The position numbers were made by a program, and so were the translations under genes. This document shows positions 1 through 6,790 of a stretch of DNA of 8,986 nt, piece by piece. The notes below the pieces were generated by a model. The model searched no databases, was not told the DNA's origin, and saw only the letters and a program-made list of their open reading frames with translations. How positions within the stretch are numbered: position 1 is the stretch's first letter; each line of letters starts with the position of its first letter. This DNA is from an uncultured Prevotellaceae bacterium. Its GTDB lineage: Bacteria; Bacteroidota; Bacteroidia; Bacteroidales; Bacteroidaceae. The stretch covers positions 1-8,986 of the forward strand of contig CAMNHS010000052.1 of NCBI GenBank assembly GCA_946539635.1, written 5' to 3'.

Positions 1-1139
1 TCGCCCATCACTGGTGCTACGAAGCCCGGAGTATATTTGACGCCTGCTGCATCCGCTTTTGGGTCTGGACGGTCGAGGGCCAGATGGAAGTGGAAGTTAG
101 GGAAGTCTTTCTCCAGCTGCAGGAAGTCATCGAGGAATGGTATCTCCTCCAGAGCACGTGCACCGTAGAAGTAGTGCATTGGACGCTTGCGGTCTTCGTC
201 GTTTACGCCGTGTCCCTTCAGCATGTGCATAATCTGCGCACGCAGCGGAGCCATACCGGCACCACCGCCTACCCATATCATCTCGCGACCGGTGCCGTAC
301 TGCGGACGGAACTCGCCGTAAGGGCCTGACATGCGAACCTTGTCGCCTGGCTTGAGTGAGAAGATGTATGTAGAGGCTATACCACATGGAACATCCATGA
401 AGCCGGTGCCCTGATCCTTTGGCTTGAAAGGAGGAGTTGCGATACGCACGTTCAGGGTGATGATGTCGCCCTCGTCAGGATAGTTTGCCATAGAGTAGGC
501 ACGTATGGTAGCCACCTCGTTCTTCTGCTTCAAACCGAAGAGTCCGAACTTCTCCCATGCCGGCAGATAGGTATCGCCGATAAGGCTCTTGTCGAACTCG
601 TTGTAGTCGAGGTCATACTCTGGTATTACAATCTGTGCATAAGAACCAGGCTCGAAGTTCATGTGCTCACCTGGAGGCAGCTGCACCTTGAATTCCTTGA
701 TGAAGGTAGCCACATTCTTGTTGCCAATGACTGTGCACTCCCATTCCTTTACGCCGAGGACGCTTTCAGGTACTTTCACCTCCATGTCGCCCTTCACCTT
801 TGCCTGACATCCCAGACGCCAGTGGTCCTTTATCTCCTTACGAGAGAAGTGTGGGCGTTCAGAGTCTAGTATTTCGCCGCCGCCAGAGAGAATCTGCAAC
901 TTACACTGTCCGCAGCTGGCCTTACCACCACAGGCAGAAGGCAGGAAGATGCCGTGCTCGTTGAGGGTAGCCATTACGCTGTTGCCCTGATCTACTGTCA
1001 GTTTTGTGTCGCCGTTGACAGTCAATGTCACCTGTCCGCTTGGAGAAAAATATTTCTTTGCCACAAGAAGGACAACGACCAAGACGAGTATTACAATTAA
1101 GAATACTGCGATGCTAAGTATAATAAAACTTGTGTTCAT
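1..1139 (-). CDS. nqrF: Na+-translocating NADH:quinone oxidoreductase subunit F (3' end cut by window edge)
   Basis: Entry subunit of Na+-NQR: it oxidises NADH via FAD and passes electrons to a 2Fe-2S centre. I translated it from the ATG at 1139; about 379 residues are visible, and the family is usually slightly over 400, so roughly 30-45 C-terminal residues are missing. An N-terminal membrane helix spans about residues 5-27. A ferredoxin domain follows with Cys70, Cys76, Cys79 (CGGKASCGQC) and Cys111, the same spacing as in Vibrio NqrF. The FAD-binding motif RAYSMAN starts at Arg213, GPYGEF lies at 272-277, the nucleotide-binding GGGAGMAPLR at 291-300 and YGAR at 325-328. The start is supported by an AGGAGGG sequence just upstream and a 10-nt gap after nqrE. 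It is the last nqr gene visible; whether nqrM or apbE follows lies outside the window. Identity is secure. Confidence 0.97.
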   Translation of the reverse strand, partial: MNTSFIILSIAVFLIVILVLVVVLLVAKKYFSPSGQVTLTVNGDTKLTVDQGNSVMATLNEHGIFLPSACGGKASCGQCKLQILSGGGEILDSERPHFSRKEIKDHWRLGCQAKVKGDMEVKVPESVLGVKEWECTVIGNKNVATFIKEFKVQLPPGEHMNFEPGSYAQIVIPEYDLDYNEFDKSLIGDTYLPAWEKFGLFGLKQKNEVATIRAYSMANYPDEGDIITLNVRIATPPFKPKDQGTGFMDVPCGIASTYIFSLKPGDKVRMSGPYGEFRPQYGTGREMIWVGGGAGMAPLRAQIMHMLKGHGVNDEDRKRPMHYFYGARALEEIPFLDDFLQLEKDFPNFHFHLALDRPDPKADAAGVKYTPGFVAPVMG

Positions 1140-1143
1140 TTCG

Positions 1144-1150
1144 CCCTCCT
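1144..1150 (-). promoter_or_regulatory. Strong Shine-Dalgarno site of nqrF
   Basis: AGGAGGG on the minus strand, with about 5 nt between its AGGAGG core and the ATG at 1139. It begins at the last base of the nqrE stop codon. It fixes the nqrF start and is notable because the non-nqr genes in this window have no such site. Confidence 0.8.
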
Positions 1151-1776
1151 TATAGTTTTAGTCCTGAGAAACACATCATTGCCATAGCCATGAGACCTAC
1201 AACGATAAACGAGATACCAAGTCCCTGCAAAGGCTTTGGAACATCTGAGTACTGCATCTTCTCCCTTATAGCGCCAAGTGACACGATAGCGAGTGTCCAA
1301 CCGAAGCCAGAGCCGATGGCATATACCATAGCGTCCCAAACGCTGCCGAGATACTGTGTGTTGGCTGGGTCGAGGTTGATGCGCTGCTGCATGAAGAGTG
1401 ATGCACCCATGATGGCGCAGTTTACTGCTATCAGCGGCAGGAAGATACCCAGTGCGCCATAGAGAGACGGAGAGAAACGCTCTACTATCATCTCCACCAG
1501 CTGCACGATGCCTGCAATCACGGCAATGAAGAGGATGAATGCAAGGTAAGACAGGTCAACACCCTCTACCATACAGTCAGGTCCGAGGACCTCTGTCTGC
1601 AGCAGATAGTTGACAGGAACAGTGATAAACAGCACGAATGTCACTGCTATACCCAGTCCCAATGATGTCTTCACATTCTTACTGACGGCAAGGTAAGAAC
1701 ACATGCCGAGGAAGAATGCAAATATCATGTTGTCGACAAAAATCGACCTAAAGAATAAATTTATCATCTGTTCCAT
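1150..1776 (-). CDS. nqrE: Na+-translocating NADH:quinone oxidoreductase subunit E
   Basis: Integral membrane subunit of Na+-NQR, 208 aa, close to the roughly 200 residues usual for the family. About six hydrophobic helices are visible. Cys26 (FLGMC) and Cys120 (IAVNC) occupy the positions of the conserved half-membrane cysteines that, with the NqrD pair, hold an iron centre inside the membrane. The N-terminus ([20 protein letters not shown]) and the [22 protein letters not shown] block are typical of NqrE and its RnfA paralogue. The operon context and the separate NqrD favour NqrE over RnfA. The start overlaps the nqrD stop by one base (TAATG), and AAGGAGG lies 7 nt upstream inside the nqrD coding sequence, suggesting coupled translation. 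The stop TAA is 10 nt before nqrF. Confidence 0.97.
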   Translation of the reverse strand: MEQMINLFFRSIFVDNMIFAFFLGMCSYLAVSKNVKTSLGLGIAVTFVLFITVPVNYLLQTEVLGPDCMVEGVDLSYLAFILFIAVIAGIVQLVEMIVERFSPSLYGALGIFLPLIAVNCAIMGASLFMQQRINLDPANTQYLGSVWDAMVYAIGSGFGWTLAIVSLGAIREKMQYSDVPKPLQGLGISFIVVGLMAMAMMCFSGLKL

Positions 1777-2390
1777 TATGCTTCCTCCTTATAAAAGAAT
1801 GCTCTGTGCACCCATATTACACATCCGATGATGATAAGCGCCATAGCAGGCATTGTCATCATACCATTGTTGATATATCCGAAGTCGTAAGCCCCCTCGG
1901 GAATTATCTGGAAGCCCAGCAGAGAGCCGCGTCCGAAGAATTCGCGGATAGCACCCACGATAACGAGTATCATACCATATCCGAGACCATTGGCAAAACC
2001 ATCGACGAGAGATGGCCAAGGCTTGTTCTGCATAGCGAAAGCCTCCAAGCGGCCCATCAGGATACAGTTGGTGATAATCAGGCCTACATATACTGACAAC
2101 TGTACGCTGACATCATATACGAAAGCCTTCAATATCTGTGACACGATAGTTACCAAGGCAGCAACAACCACCAACTGCACCACAATACGTATTCTGTTAG
2201 GGATAGTGTTACGAAGAACTGAAATGATGAGATTGCTGAAGGAGGTAATAACCGTCACAGCAATACCCATGACAAGAGCTGGCTTCAACTGTGATGTAAC
2301 AGCCAAGGCACTACAGATGCCGAGCACCTGCACAAGCACCGGATTGAGCACATTCAACGGTGCCAAGAATACTTCCTTTATCTTATTCAT
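1776..2390 (-). CDS. nqrD: Na+-translocating NADH:quinone oxidoreductase subunit D
   Basis: Integral membrane subunit of Na+-NQR, 204 aa, about family length, and homologous to NqrE with inverted topology in the membrane. Cys26 ([10 protein letters not shown]) and Cys109 ([10 protein letters not shown]) are the conserved cysteines that pair with those of NqrE around the intramembrane iron centre. Other NqrD/RnfE-family blocks include GRLEAFA (113-119), [10 protein letters not shown] (130-139) and [13 protein letters not shown] (147-159). The ATG at 2390 lies inside the end of nqrC, giving an 8-nt overlap. No Shine-Dalgarno sequence precedes it, unlike nqrB, nqrC, nqrE and nqrF, so translation probably depends on ribosomes finishing nqrC. 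Its last codons (KEEA) carry the nqrE ribosome site. Confidence 0.97.
   Translation of the reverse strand: MNKIKEVFLAPLNVLNPVLVQVLGICSALAVTSQLKPALVMGIAVTVITSFSNLIISVLRNTIPNRIRIVVQLVVVAALVTIVSQILKAFVYDVSVQLSVYVGLIITNCILMGRLEAFAMQNKPWPSLVDGFANGLGYGMILVIVGAIREFFGRGSLLGFQIIPEGAYDFGYINNGMMTMPAMALIIIGCVIWVHRAFFYKEEA
1784..1790 (-). promoter_or_regulatory. Shine-Dalgarno site of nqrE inside nqrD
   Basis: AAGGAGG on the minus strand, 7 nt before the nqrE ATG, lying within the last codons of nqrD. It supports the nqrE start at 1776 and coupling between the two genes. Confidence 0.75.
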
Positions 2391-3033
2391 GATTCAAAAG
2401 CGTTTTATATTTCTTAAATCCGTCTTGCAACATATCAGAAACACCATTCGATGTCAGCGTAGCACCAGTGATGCCATCGACCTCATTCTCTGGGTTCTTC
2501 AGTTCACTTGACTTTACTACTTTCAATGCAGGATTGCCATCAGCACCATATATCTTCTTGCCAATAAATTTGTCCTGCCATGCTTTAGAATCCTTTATCT
2601 CGGCTCCTAAGCCTGCTGTTTCTGAGTCATGATTGAAGTATGCTCCGTAGATGGTGTTGCCATCTTCATTCACAGCCACATAACCCCAGATAGCACCCCA
2701 AAGTCCCATACCATATACAGGTACGACATACTTCTTCTCACCATTCACCTGGCACTCATAAATCTTATAGTTGCCAGCCTTATAGTCAGCACTGTTGAGG
2801 TTGAAAGCCTCATCCTTCAATACTACTTCCGCATATTTTGCTTCACTTTCCTGATCGCTCAAATCGCGGATATTCAGGGCTGCGAGAATCTGCTTCTTCT
2901 TATCGAGAGCCACATTCACATCCTGACGTGGTTTCAACGTACTACTTACGAAAGCCAGCAGGAAAGCTACTATAACTACCATTACACAACTGTATGCAAT
3001 GATATATACATTATTATTAGTATTCAGTTTCAT
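2383..3033 (-). CDS. nqrC: Na+-translocating NADH:quinone oxidoreductase subunit C
   Basis: Flavoprotein subunit of Na+-NQR, 216 aa, which is shorter than the Vibrio protein (about 255). One N-terminal membrane helix lies at about residues 9-30; the rest is a soluble extracytoplasmic FMN-binding domain. The ApbE flavinylation motif is DGITGAT, residues 186-192, followed by LTSNGV, so Thr192 is the predicted site of covalent FMN attachment. Family blocks VPVYGMGLWGAIWGYVAV (about 104-121) and HDSETAGLGAEI (135-146) are intact. Attachment needs an ApbE flavin transferase, which is not encoded in this window. The ATG at 3033 overlaps the nqrB stop by four bases (ATGA) and AAGGAGGG lies 7 nt upstream. 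The 3' end overlaps nqrD by 8 nt. Confidence 0.97.
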   Translation of the reverse strand: MKLNTNNNVYIIAYSCVMVVIVAFLLAFVSSTLKPRQDVNVALDKKKQILAALNIRDLSDQESEAKYAEVVLKDEAFNLNSADYKAGNYKIYECQVNGEKKYVVPVYGMGLWGAIWGYVAVNEDGNTIYGAYFNHDSETAGLGAEIKDSKAWQDKFIGKKIYGADGNPALKVVKSSELKNPENEVDGITGATLTSNGVSDMLQDGFKKYKTLLNHE

Positions 3034-4187
3034 GCCTTAGCCCTCCTTAAACGTTTGTTAATGTTACTCTGCACAACAAAGTAGTCAATTGTTGGAGCCA
3101 TCATGTTGCCAAACAGAATAGCAAGCATCATACCCTCTGGGAAACCAGGGTTCATGACACGAATGATGACAGCGAGAGCACCTATTATAATACCATATAT
3201 CCATTTTCCTGTCTCTGTACGGGCAGATGTTACAGGGTCTGTTGCCATAAAGACAGCACCAAAGCAGAAGCCACCCAAAACAAGGTGCTCATACCATTCT
3301 ACCGGAGTGCTTCCGAGGCTCTGGAATATAAATGCCATGATGCCACCGCTGAGGAATACGCTAAGCATTATCTTCCATGAAGCGATGCCCGCCCACAACA
3401 AGATGATAGCACCGATAGCGATTGCCACAACGCTTGTCTCACCGATAGAACCGGGGATAAAGCCCAAGAAACTATCCATCAAACTTGCGCTTGGTGCCAC
3501 ATTCTGCGCCATCTGTCCGAGAGGAGTAGCACATGTGAAGGCATTTGGCAAATCGTTTCCTAAGCCGCAGAACTTCTCTGTTGCCACCCAGACGGTATCA
3601 CCACTCATCTTTGTAGGATAAGAAAAGAATAAGAACGCGCGCGCGAGGAGAGCAACGTTGAAGATGTTCATTCCTGTGCCGCCAAATATCTCTTTACCGA
3701 AGATGACGGCAAAGGCAACAGCCAGCACCAGCACCCATAATGGGCAACCGACAGGAAGAATCATCGGAATGATGATACCACTTACGAGGTATCCCTCCTG
3801 AATCTCTTCGTGTTTCCACTGTGCCCAGGCAAACTCGATGCCTAAACCTACGATATAACTTACAATAATCTTTGGCAATACCAGCAAAGCTCCATACAGG
3901 AACACCTCCCAACAAGGAGCCGTTGCCAATGTACCGGCAGCCAGGTAGTTCTGGTAGCCCACATTATACATACCAAAGAGGAGAGCAGGGATAAGAGCAA
4001 TTACCACCATGCTCATTATGCGCTTTGAATCGATAGCATCATGGATGCTCACACCAGTTTTTCGCGTGGTATTCGGAACATAAAGGAATGTCTCGAATCC
4101 ATCGAACAAACTCTGTAGCGCCGAGAATTTTCCGCCTGGCTCAAACTGAGGCTTTATCTCGTCAATATATTTTCTTAGTTTCATCAT
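3030..4187 (-). CDS. nqrB: Na+-translocating NADH:quinone oxidoreductase subunit B
   Basis: Largest membrane subunit of Na+-NQR, 385 aa, carrying covalent FMN and, in studied enzymes, riboflavin; it forms part of the Na+ path. It shows about ten hydrophobic segments after a roughly 55-residue cytoplasmic start. Conserved blocks include FGKEIFGGTGMNIFNVALLARAF (about 163-185) and MATDPVTSARTETGKWIYG (about 314-332). The flavinylation site is FTCATPLG, with Thr221 as predicted FMN ligand; against the ApbE consensus Dxx(S/T)GAT it has Asn215 and Cys219 in the Asp and Gly positions. The ATG at 4187 overlaps the nqrA stop (ATGA). A second in-frame ATG follows directly at 4184 and sits at better spacing (8 nt against 5 nt) from the GGAG, so the protein may begin one residue later. 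Confidence 0.96.
   Translation of the reverse strand: MMKLRKYIDEIKPQFEPGGKFSALQSLFDGFETFLYVPNTTRKTGVSIHDAIDSKRIMSMVVIALIPALLFGMYNVGYQNYLAAGTLATAPCWEVFLYGALLVLPKIIVSYIVGLGIEFAWAQWKHEEIQEGYLVSGIIIPMILPVGCPLWVLVLAVAFAVIFGKEIFGGTGMNIFNVALLARAFLFFSYPTKMSGDTVWVATEKFCGLGNDLPNAFTCATPLGQMAQNVAPSASLMDSFLGFIPGSIGETSVVAIAIGAIILLWAGIASWKIMLSVFLSGGIMAFIFQSLGSTPVEWYEHLVLGGFCFGAVFMATDPVTSARTETGKWIYGIIIGALAVIIRVMNPGFPEGMMLAILFGNMMAPTIDYFVVQSNINKRLRRAKA
3041..3048 (-). promoter_or_regulatory. Shine-Dalgarno site of nqrC inside nqrB
   Basis: AAGGAGGG on the minus strand, 7 nt before the nqrC ATG and within the last codons of nqrB. It decides the nqrC start at 3033. Confidence 0.75.
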
Positions 4188-5524
4188 TCATTCTCCTTTC
4201 TCAACATATCCAGTCCTTCACGAACTATCTTCTGTAATTCCAACTTACTACTGTCCACAAATTCCGCAAGGGCGAAATCCTCTGGACTTACCTCATATAT
4301 GCCAAGAGCCTCCATCTTGTCGATATCCTTTGCTATGATAGCCTTTATGAGATACTCTCCATAGATGTCCATAGGCAACACCTTGTCATACTCACCACTC
4401 ATTATCATGTGGCGCTCACCACCCTTCACACGGGCATCCAGCTTATAGCCGCCCTTCTTTGGCAGGAGCCATGAGAAGTATGAACGACTTACTGAGAACT
4501 GCTTGAAACGAGGTAATATCCATCCCAGCATCTCGTCGGCATCATCACCCTCTGGTATTGCGGTAATCTCAGAGCAATGTGCTCCGACAGTACATTTTGT
4601 CTTGTCGCACACCACCTTACCTGTCAGCGGATTACCTGCGATAACACGCACATTACCTTCCTTCACAAGGTCAGCCAGTTCTACCTGTGCTCCGACTAAA
4701 GCGTCAAAATATGCAGGTTTCTGAACTTCCGAACCAGCTATTGCCAGAGTGCGGGTAAGATTTACCTTACCAGTATTAAACAGGCGTCCGAAGAAGATAA
4801 CAGCAGTAGGATCAACTGTCCAAACCACCTCTCCTTTGTTAACCGGGTCGATGTTGTTCACCTGTACTCCAACATTGCCAGCAGGGCATTTACCTTTGAA
4901 TACCACCACTTCAGCATCTTGTGCATTTGTAAGAGAAGAATCCTCCCCTACTCCCAGATACACCTTTGCAATCTTGCTGAGGGCTGTCAGGCCTGCTTGG
5001 AAGTCAGCCTCCTGTCCATTCACCTCATACTCGAAGTCACCTGCCAGCGGCATGTCCCTCAAGGCAGAAACGAAGATAGCCTTTGGTTCTGTCTGGTCAT
5101 TGGTAGAAATGGCGTATGGCAACTGATTGATGTAACCAAACAGACCTGCTTCCAAGAGAGCATTCTTTACGTCTGCTCCAGAGAGGCTCTTTACATCCTT
5201 CTTGCCAAAGTCCACGAATTCCTGCTGTGCATCAGCTTCTACCTGCACACTAAGTACCTTTCTGCGTTCGCCACGCTCCACAAGTGTTACAGTACCACTT
5301 ACCGGGCTTGCGAACTTCACCTCTGGATAAGCCTTGTTGATGAACAGGGGTTCACCAGCCTTCACCTTATCCCCTTCTTTCACGACGACCTTAGGTTTTA
5401 CGCCCTCAAAGTCGTCCGGCTGCAAAGCATAGATTTTCCCCACCTTGACGGTGCTCTTTTCCTTTGCGGCAACACCTTGCAGGGAAATATCAAGACCACG
5501 ATGCAGTTTTACAATCTTACTCAT
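4184..5524 (-). CDS. nqrA: Na+-translocating NADH:quinone oxidoreductase subunit A
   Basis: Peripheral subunit of Na+-NQR implicated in quinone binding, 446 aa, the usual family length. The N-terminus (KLHRGLDISLQG) is the characteristic NqrA opening, followed by a barrel-sandwich region related to RnfC with KEGDKVKAGEPLF (about residues 49-61) and KFASPVSGTV (about 70-79). The C-terminal region (GEYDKVLPMDIYGEYLIKAI, then ALGIYEVSPEDFALAEFV) is the typical NqrA/RnfC tail. It lacks RnfC's CxxCxxC clusters, as expected for NqrA. It is the first nqr gene, 47 nt downstream of the aminotransferase on the same strand. No Shine-Dalgarno sequence and no clean TAnnTTTG box is visible in that gap, so it is either transcribed from the aminotransferase promoter or from one I cannot recognise. 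Confidence 0.97.
   Translation of the reverse strand: MSKIVKLHRGLDISLQGVAAKEKSTVKVGKIYALQPDDFEGVKPKVVVKEGDKVKAGEPLFINKAYPEVKFASPVSGTVTLVERGERRKVLSVQVEADAQQEFVDFGKKDVKSLSGADVKNALLEAGLFGYINQLPYAISTNDQTEPKAIFVSALRDMPLAGDFEYEVNGQEADFQAGLTALSKIAKVYLGVGEDSSLTNAQDAEVVVFKGKCPAGNVGVQVNNIDPVNKGEVVWTVDPTAVIFFGRLFNTGKVNLTRTLAIAGSEVQKPAYFDALVGAQVELADLVKEGNVRVIAGNPLTGKVVCDKTKCTVGAHCSEITAIPEGDDADEMLGWILPRFKQFSVSRSYFSWLLPKKGGYKLDARVKGGERHMIMSGEYDKVLPMDIYGEYLIKAIIAKDIDKMEALGIYEVSPEDFALAEFVDSSKLELQKIVREGLDMLRKENE
4193..4199 (-). promoter_or_regulatory. Shine-Dalgarno site of nqrB
   Basis: AAAGGAG on the minus strand, inside the last codons of nqrA. It is 5 nt from the first nqrB ATG (4187) and 8 nt from the second, adjacent ATG (4184), so the second may be the main start. 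Confidence 0.65.
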
Positions 5525-5571
5525 AAAACAAACTACTATTTGCCTTTATCATTATTTATAAATTGTCAATT

Positions 5572-6609
5572 TCAATTGCCGAGCGCTATTTTCTTGATTG
5601 TGTCAACCACAACCTGTATCTGCTCACGGCGTCCCAGCGTGATGCGCAAGCAATCCTCCAAGCCCTTGTCGCCCATGAACTTTATCTTATAGTCCTGTTC
5701 TGCCATAGCCTTCTGCAGACGCTCCTTGATAGCTACAGGATATCTCACCAGGATAAAGTTAGCAACACTCTTGAACACCTTGAAGCCAGGAATGTCACCC
5801 AGTTCTTTCTTGAACAGCTGTCTGTCCCATTCCATATCCTCTGCCACCTTACGATAGTGGTCATCGCTGTCTATCGCCGCCATAGCGACAGCCTCAGAGA
5901 AGCGGTTGTAACCGAGGTATTTGTTGGCATAGTTCAGGAAGCCCTCATGCCCTTTGCCCATGAAACCGAATCCCATACGCAAGCCTGGCAAGCCATAGAA
6001 CTTACTCAAGGTGCGAGAGATTATGAGGTTCTGATATTTGTTTACCAATGGAGCGATATATGCAGTATCCTTTGTGATGAATGATGCATAAGCCTCGTCC
6101 ACGAGAACCATTGTATCATTAGGGATATTCTCCATTATCTTGCCTATCTCCTCTGGGCTCAGGCAGTTTCCTGTCGGGTTGTTAGGAGATGCAAGGAGCA
6201 ACATGCGAGGATGTATCTTGTTGGTCAATGAGATAAGCTCATCAACATCATAGGCGAAGGTGTCTTCACGCTCATAAAGAGGATACATTTCGAAAGTACC
6301 GCCACACTCTCCAGCAATACGGTTATAGTACCACCATGAGAACTCTGGTATCATAATGGTATTGTTACCACCAGTAGAGAGGTAGTAGTGAACAGCATTC
6401 TTCAGGATGTCTTCACCACCATAGCCGAGCAGCACCTGCTCCTCTGGCACACCATATATCTCGCTGAGACGTACAGAGAAAATACTCTTCTTACCCTCGT
6501 CGTAAATACGGGTATAGAAGCACAACTGCATCGGATCGAAATTTTTTATCGCATCCAGTACCTTCTGAGAAGGTGAGAAATTAAATTCGTTTCTGTCAAG
6601 AAAATTCAT
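5572..6609 (-). CDS. PLP-dependent aminotransferase, class I/II fold, HisC-like; substrate unassigned
   Basis: Fold-type I aminotransferase, 345 aa, about HisC length. Visible residues: GYGGEDIL (62-69) at the cofactor phosphate loop, SPNNPTGN (141-148) with the Asn that contacts PLP, VDEAYASF (170-177) with Asp171 and Tyr174, SRTLSKFYGLPGLRMG (198-213) with Lys203 as the predicted Schiff-base lysine and Arg211, and LRITLG (321-326) whose Arg322 would bind the substrate carboxylate. It is most like histidinol-phosphate aminotransferase. However, its N-terminus (LDRNEFNFSPS) departs from the usual NENP-type opening, and no other his gene is nearby, so I leave the symbol empty. CobD-like or aromatic transaminase roles remain possible. 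Its own -7 box lies about 30 nt upstream. It precedes nqrA by 47 nt without a visible terminator, so cotranscription is plausible. Confidence 0.9.
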   Translation of the reverse strand: MNFLDRNEFNFSPSQKVLDAIKNFDPMQLCFYTRIYDEGKKSIFSVRLSEIYGVPEEQVLLGYGGEDILKNAVHYYLSTGGNNTIMIPEFSWWYYNRIAGECGGTFEMYPLYEREDTFAYDVDELISLTNKIHPRMLLLASPNNPTGNCLSPEEIGKIMENIPNDTMVLVDEAYASFITKDTAYIAPLVNKYQNLIISRTLSKFYGLPGLRMGFGFMGKGHEGFLNYANKYLGYNRFSEAVAMAAIDSDDHYRKVAEDMEWDRQLFKKELGDIPGFKVFKSVANFILVRYPVAIKERLQKAMAEQDYKIKFMGDKGLEDCLRITLGRREQIQVVVDTIKKIALGN

Positions 6610-6639
6610 GCTATTTTTCCAATTTTACACATTTGGGCG

Positions 6640-6647
6640 CAAAATTA
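6640..6647 (-). promoter_or_regulatory. Bacteroidetes-type -7 box for the aminotransferase (possibly the nqr transcript)
   Basis: TAATTTTG on the minus strand matches TAnnTTTG exactly. It ends 30 nt before the ATG at 6609, which would give a leader of roughly 22-27 nt. No clear TTTG -33 element is present at 17-22 nt upstream; the nearest T-rich stretch (TTTTTAG) is about 24 nt away. The call rests on the -7 box and location only. Confidence 0.6.
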
Positions 6648-6671
6648 CAAAAAAAATCTTAAATCGCGTGC

Positions 6672-6690
6672 TAAAAACATTAAGTTTTTA
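6672..6690. repeat. Perfect 7-bp inverted repeat with 5-nt spacer, possible operator
   Basis: TAAAAAC at 6672-6678 and GTTTTTA at 6684-6690 are perfect complements separated by ATTAA. The site lies 25 nt upstream of the minus-strand -7 box, that is, around the -33 region and just beyond it. A regulator site is possible, but such AT-only palindromes arise easily by chance in DNA of this composition. Confidence 0.35.
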
Positions 6691-6700
6691 TCGTTTTTAT
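6684..6700. repeat. 8-bp direct repeat in the divergent intergenic region
   Basis: GTTTTTAT occurs at 6684-6691 and again at 6693-6700, a 9-nt period. It overlaps the right arm of the inverted repeat at 6672-6690. Its function is unknown; it could be part of a regulator site or simple low-complexity sequence. Confidence 0.35.
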
Positions 6701-6740
6701 GTTATTTTAGTATCATTTCGACACAAAAACACGAATTTCT

Positions 6741-6768
6741 TAATTCCTAATTCCTAATTCTTAATTAT
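6741..6768. repeat. Four-unit heptanucleotide tandem repeat
   Basis: Four consecutive 7-nt units: TAATTCC, TAATTCC, TAATTCT, TAATTAT. The array ends 6 nt before the plus-strand -7 box, so it occupies the spacer and -33 zone of the promoter of the phosphatidyltransferase gene. A change of one unit would shift anything upstream by 7 bp relative to the -7 box. Confidence 0.75.
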
Positions 6769-6774
6769 TTTTTC

Positions 6775-6782
6775 TACCTTTG
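6775..6782 (+). promoter_or_regulatory. Bacteroidetes-type -7 box driving the lipid gene pair; near-leaderless
   Basis: TACCTTTG matches TAnnTTTG exactly. Only 8 nt separate it from the ATG at 6791, so transcription should begin within a few bases of the start codon, giving a leaderless or nearly leaderless mRNA. No Shine-Dalgarno sequence is present, which agrees with this. No clear TTTG -33 box is seen; that zone is the heptanucleotide array. Confidence 0.7.
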
Positions 6783-6790
6783 CACCCTGT

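Noticed and set aside
1990..2511. Plus-strand open frame antisense to nqrD and nqrC
   Set aside because: Opposite conserved membrane-subunit genes, no promoter or domain evidence.
1..5524. Rnf complex instead of Na+-NQR
   Set aside because: NqrA lacks the RnfC CxxCxxC clusters, NqrF carries both 2Fe-2S and FAD/NADH domains, and no RnfB-type ferredoxin gene is present.
5525..5571. Possible -7 box (TAGTTTG) just before nqrA
   Set aside because: It has one base too few between TA and TTTG and lies almost on the start codon, so it does not fit as a promoter.
4919..5692. Long plus-strand open frame antisense to nqrA and the aminotransferase
   Set aside because: It lies opposite two confidently identified genes, has no recognisable motif, and its composition is what reverse reading of those codons gives.
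6741..6768. CRISPR-like or phage attachment repeat
   Set aside because: Units are 7 nt with no spacers, no cas or integrase genes are present, and the array is better described as a simple tandem repeat.
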